Source of the DNA: Devosia sp.
GTDB lineage: Bacteria > Pseudomonadota > Alphaproteobacteria > Rhizobiales > Devosiaceae
DNA: 64,000 nucleotides
Assembly (NCBI RefSeq): GCF_025809055.1
Contig: NZ_CP075529.1
Span: forward strand, 1,240,001-1,304,000
Direction: 5' to 3'
Numbering within the stretch: position 1 is the stretch's first letter; every line of letters begins with the position of its first letter. Position numbers and translations under genes: made by a program. The notes below the pieces were generated by a model, which saw nothing but the letters and a program-made list of their open reading frames with translations, was not told where the DNA came from and ran no database searches. Shown here in pieces: positions 1 through 6,832 of the stretch.

Positions 1-932
1 TCGGCGCCCTGGTGATTTTCGGAGTGGTGGGCGGGGCCATCGTGGTGGCCCTGAAATACACCCAGGAAATCGCCAATGCGCGGCGGGAGGTCGAGGAGGC
101 CAATCTTGGCCTCGAAGCGCGTGTTCTCGAACGCACGGCCGACCTGGGCAAGGCCAATGAGGAAATCCAGCGCTTTGCCTATATCGTGACTCACGACCTG
201 CGTGCGCCGCTGGTGAACATCATGGGCTTTACCAGCGAGCTCGAAACCGGGGTCGAGGCGGTGAAGGCCTATATGGAAGGCCAGCCCGACAGCGCCGATC
301 CAGAAGACCTCGAGGGCCAGCAGGCGCGCCTCGCCGCCACCGAGGACCTGCCCGAGGCTGTGACCTTCATCCGTGCCGCCACACGCAAGATGGATGGCCT
401 GATCAATGCCATCCTGAAAATTTCGCGCGAAGGCCGGCGCCAGTTGAAGCCGGAAAAGGTCAACCTGGCCGAAGTCGCCGAAAACAGCGCTGCCGCCGTC
501 CAGCACCAGGTCGCCGAGAGCGACGGCGCGGTCGAGACCGACATCCGCGTGCCCAACATCATCACGGACAAGCTCTCCATCGAGCAGGTCCTTGGCAATA
601 TGCTGGACAATGCCGTGAAATATCGTGACCCTGAGCGACCATTGCGCATTGCCATTCGCGGCAGGCACACGACAGGGAACCGGGTCGTTCTCGAGATCGA
701 GGACAATGGCCGGGGCATCGCCGATACCGACCATGAGCGGGTATTCGAGCTGTTCCGCCGGTCCGGCTCGCAAACTCAACCGGGTGAGGGCATCGGGCTT
801 GCCCATGTCCGCACCATGGTGCGCAGCCTTGGTGGAGATGTGACACTCAGATCCAAGCTTGGCGAGGGCACCACCTTTGTCATAAACCTGCCGCGCGACC
901 TTCGCGGCTATATGGGGAGTACAGGCGCATGA
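1..932 (+). CDS. Sensor histidine kinase, 5'-truncated by window edge
   Basis: The reading frame is open through base 3, so the N-terminus lies outside the window. What remains starts in a hydrophobic segment (a transmembrane helix), followed by a Glu/Arg-rich coiled coil, then a HisKA dimerisation domain with the phospho-acceptor His in IVTHDLRAPL. A HATPase_c domain follows, with N box NMLDNAVKY, G1 box DNGRGI, F box VFELFRR and G2 box GEGIGLA. This layout is typical of membrane kinases such as the CHASE3 type, but the sensor part is not visible. The stop overlaps the next start (ATGA), so the kinase is translationally coupled to the response regulator. The signal sensed is unknown. Confidence 0.9.
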   Translation, partial: GALVIFGVVGGAIVVALKYTQEIANARREVEEANLGLEARVLERTADLGKANEEIQRFAYIVTHDLRAPLVNIMGFTSELETGVEAVKAYMEGQPDSADPEDLEGQQARLAATEDLPEAVTFIRAATRKMDGLINAILKISREGRRQLKPEKVNLAEVAENSAAAVQHQVAESDGAVETDIRVPNIITDKLSIEQVLGNMLDNAVKYRDPERPLRIAIRGRHTTGNRVVLEIEDNGRGIADTDHERVFELFRRSGSQTQPGEGIGLAHVRTMVRSLGGDVTLRSKLGEGTTFVINLPRDLRGYMGSTGA

Positions 933-1372
933 ACGACGGCCGTCCGGTGACCATCATCATGGTCGAAGACGATGAGGGCCATGCCCGTCTCATCGAGAAA
1001 AACATCCGCCGCGCCGGAGTCGGCAATGAAATCGTGCCCTTTGCCAATGGCACCGATGCGCTGGCCTACCTGCTGGGACCGGATGGTTCTGGCGCAGTCA
1101 ACAAGGGCCGTCAGCTCCTCGTGCTGCTCGACCTCAACCTGCCCGACATGACCGGCATCGACATCCTGGAAAAGGTCAAGGCCAACGAGCATACGCGCCG
1201 CTCGCCGGTCGTGGTGCTGACCACCACCGACGATCAGCGGGAAATCCAGCGCTGCTATGACCTCGGCGCCAATGTCTACATCACCAAGCCCGTCGACTAT
1301 GAAGGCTTTGCCAACGCCATCCGGCAGTTGGGGCTGTTCTTCTCGGTGATGCAGGTTCCGGAGGCGGACTGA
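929..1372 (+). CDS. Single-domain response regulator (Rcp1-like)
   Basis: This 147-residue protein is a lone receiver domain. The acidic pair is in MVEDDEGH near the N-terminus, the phospho-acceptor Asp is in LLDLNLPDM, and the conserved Lys is in TKPVDY. No output domain is attached. The spacing and the long loop before the phospho-acceptor resemble Rcp1-type regulators that work with phytochrome-like or CHASE3 kinases. It overlaps the upstream kinase by 4 nt and is followed 6 nt later by a second receiver-containing kinase, so all three are probably one phosphorelay. Partner assignment is inferred from gene order only. Confidence 0.9.
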   Translation: MNDGRPVTIIMVEDDEGHARLIEKNIRRAGVGNEIVPFANGTDALAYLLGPDGSGAVNKGRQLLVLLDLNLPDMTGIDILEKVKANEHTRRSPVVVLTTTDDQREIQRCYDLGANVYITKPVDYEGFANAIRQLGLFFSVMQVPEAD

Positions 1373-1378
1373 CCCGGC

Positions 1379-2410
1379 ATGCCCAACCGCACCCCGCATG
1401 TCCTCTATATTGACGACGATCCAGGCCTGGCCCGCCTGATCGAGAAAGCCATGCAGCGGCGCGGCTATCTGTTCTCCCATGCGGAGACGGCTGAGGCGGG
1501 GCTCGACCTCATGCGCAAGGGCGGCATCGACGTTGTTGCCCTCGATCACTACCTGCCGACCGGCACCGGGCTGGACGTGCTCAATGGCATGGAAGGGATC
1601 GAGGATCGCCCCTCGGTTGTTTACTGCACCGGTTCGGCCGAGACGGCGGTGGCCATTGCCGCGCTGAAGGCCGGCGCGACGGATTTCGTGCAGAAGACGC
1701 TCGATGCCGACTTCATGGAACTGCTGCTGGCGGCCATCGATCATGCTATAGATCGGGTGAAGCTCAACCGCGCCAAGGCCAAGGCCGAGCGCGACACCCA
1801 GGAGGCCCGCGAGCGCGCCGAGATGCTGCTCGGCGAGGTCAATCACCGGGTTGCCAATTCCCTGGCCATGGTCGCTGCCCTTGTCGGCCTGCAGGCCAAT
1901 GCGGTCGAGGATCCCGAGGCCAAGCGGGCGCTCAGCGAGACGCAGGCCCGTATCCAGGCCATCGCCGGTGTGCACCGGCATCTCTACACCTCAGATGACG
2001 TCCGCTCGGTGCAGGTCGGGGATTATCTCAATGGCCTGATCGCCGACATCGAGAACTCCATCCAGTCCCAGGGACACACCGCGAGCATCAGGGTCAAGGT
2101 CGAACCCTTCAACCTGCCGACCGAGAAGGTGGCTTCCCTGGGCGTGATCGTGACCGAACTGGTCACCAATGCCATCAAATATGCCTATGCCGAGCGCGAT
2201 CCCGGCGAAGTCCGCGTTCACATGTCGCGCGCATCCGGTGAGGTCCACCTGGCGGTCGAGGACGACGGCATCGGCTGGGCGGGTACAGGCAAGCCCAAGG
2301 GCACCGGCCTCGGCAGCCGCATCGTCAAGGCCATGGCCATGAGCCTCGACGCCCGGGTCAATTATGGCGAGGGGCCCGGTACCAAGGTCATCGTGACCTT
2401 CCCGGCCTGA
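1379..2410 (+). CDS. Receiver domain fused to HWE/HisKA_2-type histidine kinase
   Basis: The 343-residue protein begins with a receiver domain (acidic IDDD, phospho-acceptor Asp in VALDHYLP, Lys in VQKTLD). A short coiled coil leads to a HisKA_2-type domain with the acceptor His in LGEVNHRVANSL, and a HATPase domain with VTELVTNAIKYAY and GTGLGSRIV. There is no membrane segment, so it acts in the cytoplasm. REC-HWE proteins usually receive phosphate from an upstream kinase and can feed general-stress or photoreceptor pathways. It is the third gene of the operon. Its last 49 bases overlap the 3' end of the dehydrogenase gene on the other strand. Confidence 0.9.
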   Translation: MPNRTPHVLYIDDDPGLARLIEKAMQRRGYLFSHAETAEAGLDLMRKGGIDVVALDHYLPTGTGLDVLNGMEGIEDRPSVVYCTGSAETAVAIAALKAGATDFVQKTLDADFMELLLAAIDHAIDRVKLNRAKAKAERDTQEARERAEMLLGEVNHRVANSLAMVAALVGLQANAVEDPEAKRALSETQARIQAIAGVHRHLYTSDDVRSVQVGDYLNGLIADIENSIQSQGHTASIRVKVEPFNLPTEKVASLGVIVTELVTNAIKYAYAERDPGEVRVHMSRASGEVHLAVEDDGIGWAGTGKPKGTGLGSRIVKAMAMSLDARVNYGEGPGTKVIVTFPA

Positions 2411-3396
2411 GCGGCCTCGGCCACCGGCATGAGCACCAGAACGTCCCCTGCCTTGGTTTCGCCTTCGACATAGCGGTGCGCATCGGCAATCTCGGCCAGC
2501 GAAAAGACCCGGTCCGTGACCGGCCGAATCGCGCCCTTGGCCAGGAGCTCATTGAGGATGCGTAGATCGGCAAGCTTTTCGGCGACCGGGCGCAGGCCTG
2601 TTGTTGCCAGCCGGCCGCGCCGCCCATGCTTCTGCCCGCCCCGCAGCATCAATCCCATGATGGCCCATGACGGCACCGTCGTAAGATAAATGCCACCGGG
2701 CTTCAGCGCCTGCCGTGATGCCGCAAAGCTCGACTTGCCGACAGCGTCGAAGATCACGTCATAGGCGTCCCGCGCAAGGGTGAAATCGGCCTCTTGCCGG
2801 TCGATGAAATGGTCCGCGCCCAGCTGCAGCGCAAGCTCGCGATGACGCCCAGAGGCCACGGCCGTCACCTCGGCACCGAAATATCGCGCCAGTTGAACCG
2901 CTGCCGCCCCAATGCTGCCGCCGGCGCCGTTGATCAGCACGCGATCCCCGGCCTTTACTCTGGCCTCGTCGCGGATGAACGGCATGGCCGTGAGGTAGCC
3001 ATAGCTGAGCCCGCCCAGCCCCAGAAAATCCTGCCCTTCCGGCACCGGCACGATGGCGGCATCCTCGCTCACGCAAACAAACTCCGCCATGCCGCCAAGC
3101 GCGACACCCACCGAACCGTGCACCCGCTGCCCGACGGCAAACCGGGTGACGCCTTCACCGATAGCCGCCACGACGCCGGCTATGTTGTCCCCGAGAACAT
3201 CTGCCTTGGGCCGCCACAGACCGCCAAAAAACCGGACGATGAACGGATCGGCCTTGCGGAAGGCGCAGTCGGCCAGGGTGACCGTGCTCGCATGGACTGC
3301 GATCAGCACCTCCCCCGGTCCCGGAACCGGCTGGTCCCGCTCTTTGACGGTGATGACATCCGGCCCGCCATAGCGGTCTTGCGTCGCGACTTTCAT
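2362..3396 (-). CDS. Zinc-independent MDR alcohol dehydrogenase / quinone oxidoreductase
   Basis: This is a 344-residue medium-chain dehydrogenase/reductase. It has an N-terminal GroES-like domain and a Rossmann NAD(P)H-binding domain with the AGGSIGAAAVQLAR signature, which is typical of quinone-oxidoreductase-like members. The cysteine set of the structural zinc is absent, supporting a zinc-free enoyl or quinone reductase type. I chose the ATG at 3396 because GGGAGAAG lies just upstream; an in-frame GTG at 3420 is an alternative. It converges on the REC-HWE kinase gene with a 49-nt 3' overlap. The substrate cannot be deduced. Confidence 0.88.
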   Translation of the reverse strand: MKVATQDRYGGPDVITVKERDQPVPGPGEVLIAVHASTVTLADCAFRKADPFIVRFFGGLWRPKADVLGDNIAGVVAAIGEGVTRFAVGQRVHGSVGVALGGMAEFVCVSEDAAIVPVPEGQDFLGLGGLSYGYLTAMPFIRDEARVKAGDRVLINGAGGSIGAAAVQLARYFGAEVTAVASGRHRELALQLGADHFIDRQEADFTLARDAYDVIFDAVGKSSFAASRQALKPGGIYLTTVPSWAIMGLMLRGGQKHGRRGRLATTGLRPVAEKLADLRILNELLAKGAIRPVTDRVFSLAEIADAHRYVEGETKAGDVLVLMPVAEAAQAGKVTMTLVPGPSP

Positions 3397-3468
3397 TTTC
3401 TTCTCCCGGGCGAGCGCCACCGGCCGGCGAAAGCGCCGACGGCAAGGGCACTGATTGGATGGATCGAT

Positions 3469-3705
3469 CTAGTCCGAACCCGAACCCTGCGGGCTCCATT
3501 GGAAAACGTCTTCAAGCGGAACGGAAAAGACATGGGCGATGCGAAATGCCACTTCGAGCGACGGCGAATAGCGCCCCTGCTCGATCGCCACGATGGTTTG
3601 CCGCGTGACGCCGACCTTTTCGGCCAATGCCGCCTGGGTCATTTCGCCGGCATGGAAGCGCAGGGTGCGGATCGTATTGCTGATGCCTGGAGGTCCTTTA
3701 CCCAT
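3469..3705 (-). CDS. Small XRE-type HTH transcriptional regulator
   Basis: This 78-residue protein is almost entirely a helix-turn-helix domain, with MTQAALAEKVGVTRQTIVAIE followed by YSPSLEVAFRIAHVF. Compact regulators of this class commonly sit in a two-gene operon with a membrane protein, as here. The gene starts 5 nt after the stop of the membrane-protein gene on the same strand. A perfect 11-bp palindrome overlapping the operon's promoter (4183-4193) is the obvious candidate operator for autorepression. The effector is unknown. Confidence 0.88.
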   Translation of the reverse strand: MGKGPPGISNTIRTLRFHAGEMTQAALAEKVGVTRQTIVAIEQGRYSPSLEVAFRIAHVFSVPLEDVFQWSPQGSGSD

Positions 3706-3710
3706 GCCGG

Positions 3711-4142
3711 TCACATGGTCCGGTAATAGTAAAGCTGGGAAAGCGCATTGATCGTGCCGCCGAAAACCGGCGCCAGAAACAGGGCGTAGGCGGCGAACTC
3801 GGGAGCCGTCCCCATCGCCAATGGGATCAGCGACAATGCCGCGGCCACTGATGTCACAATGCCGCTGTTTCTGAGACTGCGCGCCTCGATCTGCACGTCG
3901 CGCTCGTCGGCGGGCTCGTCCTTGAGTTCCTCGCGACGAATGATCGAAATGATGATCGTCGCGAGTATGGTCCCGACGATATTGAACGTCACCAGGCCAC
4001 CCACCGCCCACAGAAGCTTGATGGCCACCCCGGCCATGCCGAGCCCTTCAGCACCACCCGTAGCAAAATCCCAGGCGAGCCAGCCGACCACCACGACCAC
4101 ACCCGCGAGTTGTACGCCCGCCATCATTTCTTTGAATGTCAT
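3711..4142 (-). CDS. Small multi-pass membrane protein paired with HTH regulator
   Basis: The 143-residue product has four hydrophobic segments (about residues 9-27, 38-62, 95-113 and 118-135) separated by a charged loop containing ERDVQIEARS. That loop resembles uncharacterised membrane proteins found next to YozG/XRE-type regulators. The ATG at 4142 is preferred because a strong GGAGGTG Shine-Dalgarno precedes it. The upstream ATG at 4154 overlaps that ribosome site and is unlikely. A sigma70-like promoter lies about 25-50 nt upstream, very close to the IS1595 insertion point. Function is not known. Confidence 0.85.
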   Translation of the reverse strand: MTFKEMMAGVQLAGVVVVVGWLAWDFATGGAEGLGMAGVAIKLLWAVGGLVTFNIVGTILATIIISIIRREELKDEPADERDVQIEARSLRNSGIVTSVAAALSLIPLAMGTAPEFAAYALFLAPVFGGTINALSQLYYYRTM

Positions 4143-4166
4143 GGTCACCTCCATCGTGTGGTCACG

Positions 4167-4195
4167 GATGTAGGCTTTTCACGACACTGTGTCAA
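4167..4195 (-). promoter_or_regulatory. Promoter and palindromic operator of the membrane protein-HTH operon
   Basis: Reading the minus strand, a perfect -35 TTGACA (4190-4195) is followed by a 17-nt spacer and a -10-like TACATC (4167-4172). The 11-bp palindrome GACACAGTGTC (4183-4193) overlaps the -35 box. The co-transcribed HTH protein is the natural ligand. The IS1595 element begins about 10 bp upstream of the -35 box, so the core promoter is intact but upstream DNA has been replaced. Confidence 0.6.
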
Positions 4196-4203
4196 CTATT
4201 TCC

Positions 4204-4226
4204 GACATTATATACTTGACGTACCA
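4204..4226 (+). repeat. Left terminal inverted repeat of the IS1595-like element
   Basis: This 23-bp sequence is exactly complementary to 6683-6705. The identical flank AACTATTTC lies immediately outside, with one extra C between it and the repeat. Confidence 0.9.
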
Positions 4227-4262
4227 CGCTCAATTTGGCACAAGGGGCGCAGGAGATACGCC

Positions 4263-5246
4263 ATGTTTGACCTGTCGAACCCGATCTACCAGAACCCCGA
4301 AGCAGCCCGCGAACACCTGGAAGCAATCCAGTGGCCGGCTGGCCCCGTATGCCCGCACTGTGGCAACGTTGATCGGGCGCGTATCAAGAAGCTGGAAGGC
4401 AAGTCCACGCGCCCCGGCGTCTATAAGTGCAACGAATGCCGCAAGCCCTTCTCGGTCACTGTCGGCACCGTATTTGAGCGCTCCAAAATCCCGCTGCACA
4501 AGTGGGTTGCCGCTACGCACCTGATGGCCGCCAGCAAGAAGGGCATTTCGGCCCATCAATTGCACCGTATGCTGGGCGTGACCTACAAGACCGCTTGGTT
4601 CATGGAACATCGCATTCGTGAAGCGATGGTCGTCGCCCCGAAGGATCGCGGCCCCATGGGCGGTTCTGGCAAGACTGTCGAAGCCGACGAAACCTATTTC
4701 GGCCCCAAGGACGATCAGACGCCGCCCGCTCGACCTGCCGCTCAGGGTCCGCGCACGACCAAGCCAAAGAAGGGCTTCTACAAGCGCACCGTGATGGCCC
4801 TAGTCGAACGCGGCGGCGAAGTCCGTTCCTTCCATGTCGAGGCGGCCAATATCCAGACCGTGAAGGAAGTCCTGTTCCGCAACGTTGACCGCAAGTCCAC
4901 GCTCTACACCGATCAGGCCCAGTTCTATAAGCAGCCCGGCAAGGACTTCGACACCCACCGTTCGGTCAACCATTCCAAGGATGAATACGTCCGTTGGGAA
5001 GGCGAGAAGGTTGTGCACACCAACACCATTGAGAACGTGTTCTCGGTATTCAAGCGCGGCATGAAGGGCACTTACCAGCATGGCGGCGAGGCTCACCTGC
5101 ACCGCTATCTGGCCGAATTTGACTTCCGCTATAACCGCCGCTCGGCTGTAGGCATCGAGGATAACGAGCGCCATGCCATGTTGCTCGCTGCCATCCGTGG
5201 CAAGCGCCTCACCTATCGGCGGATTGGTGAAGCCAGTTTCGCTTAG
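4263..5246 (+). CDS. IS1595-family transposase
   Basis: The 327-residue transposase has an N-terminal zinc ribbon (CPHC near residue 35 and CNEC about 30 residues later) and a C-terminal ISXO2-type DDE domain. Acidic positions are visible in KTVEADETYFG and LYTDQAQFYK, and the third in NTIENVFSVFKRGMKGTYQH. Length and domain order match full-length IS1595-family enzymes, so it looks intact. The ATG at 4263 follows a GGAG ribosome site and fits the usual start of the zinc-ribbon domain. A longer in-frame extension reaches upstream past the terminal repeat and is not believed. Confidence 0.93.
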   Translation: MFDLSNPIYQNPEAAREHLEAIQWPAGPVCPHCGNVDRARIKKLEGKSTRPGVYKCNECRKPFSVTVGTVFERSKIPLHKWVAATHLMAASKKGISAHQLHRMLGVTYKTAWFMEHRIREAMVVAPKDRGPMGGSGKTVEADETYFGPKDDQTPPARPAAQGPRTTKPKKGFYKRTVMALVERGGEVRSFHVEAANIQTVKEVLFRNVDRKSTLYTDQAQFYKQPGKDFDTHRSVNHSKDEYVRWEGEKVVHTNTIENVFSVFKRGMKGTYQHGGEAHLHRYLAEFDFRYNRRSAVGIEDNERHAMLLAAIRGKRLTYRRIGEASFA

Positions 5247-5341
5247 TCAGCAGATTAAGCGCCTGAAACGAGTGGCGAAAAAAGTGAAGGCTAGACGAAA
5301 GACGTCTATATTGACGTGACGATTCGATTCTTCTTTCCGAG

Positions 5342-5376
5342 GTGCATTGCCTTGCACAGAGGGGGCTACTGCCCCC
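5342..5376 (+). promoter_or_regulatory. Tandem hairpins just upstream of the 37-aa ORF
   Basis: GTGCA/TGCAC (5342-5356) and GGGGGC/GCCCCC with a 4-nt loop (5361-5376) form two consecutive stems. The second ends only a few bases before the Shine-Dalgarno. Such a leader could shield or expose the ribosome site, or stabilise the mRNA. This is seen from base pairing only. Confidence 0.45.
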
Positions 5377-5394
5377 GGAAAGGAGGTGAAAGCT

Positions 5395-5508
5395 ATGAGC
5401 AAGAAAGTCGTCAAGATCGGCCGCAATGCGGGTACTGGTCGCTTCACTACGGTGAAAACCGCAGTGAACCGTCCCAAAACCCACATCGTGGAGACGATCA
5501 AAAAGTAA
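5395..5508 (+). CDS. 37-residue basic ORF downstream of the transposase
   Basis: A near-consensus Shine-Dalgarno (AAGGAGGTGA, 5380-5389) precedes an ATG that opens a 37-codon ORF rich in Lys, Arg and Thr. It starts MSKKVVKIGRNAGTGRF and contains RPKTHIVETIKK. The GR-GTGRF and RPKTHIVE pieces resemble small uncharacterised proteins common in alphaproteobacteria, often near mobile DNA. Two hairpins precede the ribosome site, one closed by GGGGGC/GCCCCC. A terminator-like stem follows at 5531. The function is unknown; a role in transposition or element maintenance is only a guess. Confidence 0.7.
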   Translation: MSKKVVKIGRNAGTGRFTTVKTAVNRPKTHIVETIKK

Positions 5509-5519
5509 CGTAGCCTAGG

Positions 5520-5702
5520 CTACTGAGCTTCCGGGCGGTCTTTCTTGACGGGAGGGCCGCCCGGTTTCTTTTTGTGGCCCGCTTCGGTTAACGGGCGGTT
5601 AATCTCGTCCATTCCATTTCGTGGCTTCGGCGGCGTCTTCAGCATCCGTCGCAATATCTCGTCTCGCTCTTTTTCGTCTTGGTCTTTTTGAGGTTCGGTC
5701 AT
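5520..5702 (-). CDS. 60-residue charged cargo protein of the IS element
   Basis: The 60-residue product is highly charged and predicted disordered, with a segment ILRRMLKTPPKPRNGMDEI and a Lys/Pro/Gly-rich tail. The MLKTPPKP core resembles many short unannotated alphaproteobacterial proteins. Its ATG overlaps the stop of the 295-residue upstream gene (ATGA), so the two are translationally coupled. A small partner next to a HEPN-like protein suggests an antitoxin-like or accessory role, but nothing in the sequence proves it. Confidence 0.6.
   Translation of the reverse strand: MTEPQKDQDEKERDEILRRMLKTPPKPRNGMDEINRPLTEAGHKKKPGGPPVKKDRPEAQ
5531..5574 (+). terminator. Terminator-like hairpin after the 37-aa ORF
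   Basis: CCGGGCGG (5531-5538) pairs with CCGCCCGG (5557-5564) and is followed by TTTCTTTTT. It terminates the plus-strand transcript of the 37-aa ORF. On the other strand it lies inside the last codons of the 60-aa cargo ORF. Confidence 0.65.
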
Positions 5703-6586
5703 GCAGCACCAGGCTGTTCTGTGAACAGACTTGGCGCACCGCTTTCTTCGTTTGCTGGCACAAGTTGGCCCGATCTCATTTCTCGGATCATTTCCACAAC
5801 GGTCACAGCAGAAAGCTTAAACAGTTGGTCAGCGGCTACCTCATCAAGAGTGTCGCGCGGATGCATGAGAGGATTTCGATCAAGAGTGCGCATGCGGTCA
5901 AGCATTGCCGTCACACGGGGCGATGGCTTTTTTCCGCTCTCATTTCCGTCCCTGATCAGTTTCTCAGCCGCTTGGATGTAGTCATTCCACGTCTTGAAAG
6001 TGTCCGTGACGACCTGAAACGAACGAAGGTAATCATCCATTACCAGTTCCATCCCCCTCAGGGCGTGGAAGCCGCAGGCCGATGGCAAATCGAACGCCAA
6101 ACACTTTCCGGCGTTCCGAAATTCATCAACGGCCACTTGCGACATGTGCGCGCGAACTTCAATCGGGATGACGCTTGCACCGTCTGAAACGAGGGCGCTC
6201 GTCTTGTAGATGCCGATCTGACCCACTGAGTATACGTCAACCTCTCGACACTCAGCATCAAACACGTTTTTGAACGAGTCGATGCGCCTGACGAAGTCTG
6301 AGAACTCCCAGGATTGGTGGTCCTTGTCGAAATTCTCAGAGATAAACTTGCCCTCAGGAGTGACCTTCTCTAGCCATGTCTTTGCGGTTTCTAGCAGATC
6401 CCCGGCAGCGTGCTTGCAGGTGTAAAATCCATTGTCGTCAGCAATAAATGACTCGATCTTACTCCTGACGTCCATGGCAGAAAAATACATGTGACCGCCC
6501 TTTACCACGTCTGGGGTCATTGTCTGCTTGGCTGACTGTAGCGTTTCCGCAAGGTGGAAATAATTCAGAAGATTGACGCGCTTCAC
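5699..6586 (-). CDS. HEPN-like cargo protein of the IS1595 element
   Basis: This is a 295-residue protein. The C-terminal third is helical and carries RNPLMH at residues 237-242, matching the R-x4-H catalytic motif of HEPN RNases, in the context LDRNPLMHPRDTLDE. An upstream helix contains SACGFHALRGMELVM, which resembles the first HEPN helix. The N-terminal 160 residues are unrecognised and lack membrane segments. HEPN proteins are often toxins or defence effectors that cut RNA. The start is GTG at 6586, supported by GGGGAGCGAG upstream. The gene is lower in GC than the chromosome, overlaps the 60-aa gene, and runs against the transposase. Confidence 0.75.
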   Translation of the reverse strand: MKRVNLLNYFHLAETLQSAKQTMTPDVVKGGHMYFSAMDVRSKIESFIADDNGFYTCKHAAGDLLETAKTWLEKVTPEGKFISENFDKDHQSWEFSDFVRRIDSFKNVFDAECREVDVYSVGQIGIYKTSALVSDGASVIPIEVRAHMSQVAVDEFRNAGKCLAFDLPSACGFHALRGMELVMDDYLRSFQVVTDTFKTWNDYIQAAEKLIRDGNESGKKPSPRVTAMLDRMRTLDRNPLMHPRDTLDEVAADQLFKLSAVTVVEMIREMRSGQLVPANEESGAPSLFTEQPGAA

Positions 6587-6682
6587 GGACTCGCTCCCCG
6601 CCTGTTTGCGGGAAGCATATCAGTCACTCAATCGGAATCCAAAAGCGCCGGCCTGTCCCACGAATCATGCCCTGCGGGCAAT

Positions 6683-6705
6683 TGGTACGTCAAGTATATA
6701 ATGTC
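6683..6705 (-). repeat. Right terminal inverted repeat of the IS1595-like element
   Basis: This is the perfect 23-bp inverted copy of 4204-4226. It is followed directly by AACTATTTC (6706-6714), the matching candidate target-site duplication. Confidence 0.9.
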
Positions 6706-6767
6706 AACTATTTCATACATGATGTCGGGAAAGCCGACCTGCAGGTCGATCGGGAGGTTGCCGTAGA

Positions 6768-6805
6768 ACCAAAAACGCAAAACGGCCGGGAGAGCCCCGG
6801 CCGTT
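6768..6805 (-). terminator. Terminator of the carboxynorspermidine operon
   Basis: On the minus strand, a stem AACGGCCGGG (loop of 5) CCCGGCCGTT is followed by TTGCGTTTTT. It lies about 30 nt after the stop of the dehydrogenase gene and separates it from the IS1595 element. Confidence 0.85.
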
Positions 6806-6832
6806 TCAGCAAACATCCATACACAGTAACGG

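Larger units (their letters stand above)
4204..6705. mobile_element. IS1595-family insertion element with cargo genes, 2.5 kb
   Basis: The ends are perfect 23-bp inverted repeats at 4204-4226 and 6683-6705, running GACATTATATAC to TTGACGTACCA from each end inward. Identical 9-nt sequences AACTATTTC flank them (4194-4202 and 6706-6714), fitting the roughly 8-bp target duplication of this family. Inside are the transposase (plus strand), a 37-codon ORF with a strong ribosome site, and two minus-strand cargo genes. The cargo half is visibly lower in GC than the surrounding chromosome. It inserted between a promoter on the left and the terminator of the carboxynorspermidine operon on the right, disrupting no recognised gene. 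Confidence 0.9.

Noticed and set aside
908..1981. 357-codon minus-strand frame across the response regulators
   Set aside because: It spans two genes with receiver motifs on the other strand and has no support of its own.
4110..4262. N-terminal extension of the IS1595 transposase to 4110
   Set aside because: It would start outside the element, cross the terminal inverted repeat and precede the normal zinc-ribbon start. ATG 4263 has its own GGAG.
5316..5513. 65-codon frame overlapping the 37-aa ORF in another phase
   Set aside because: The strong Shine-Dalgarno is placed for the ATG at 5395, and the 65-codon frame has no ribosome site.
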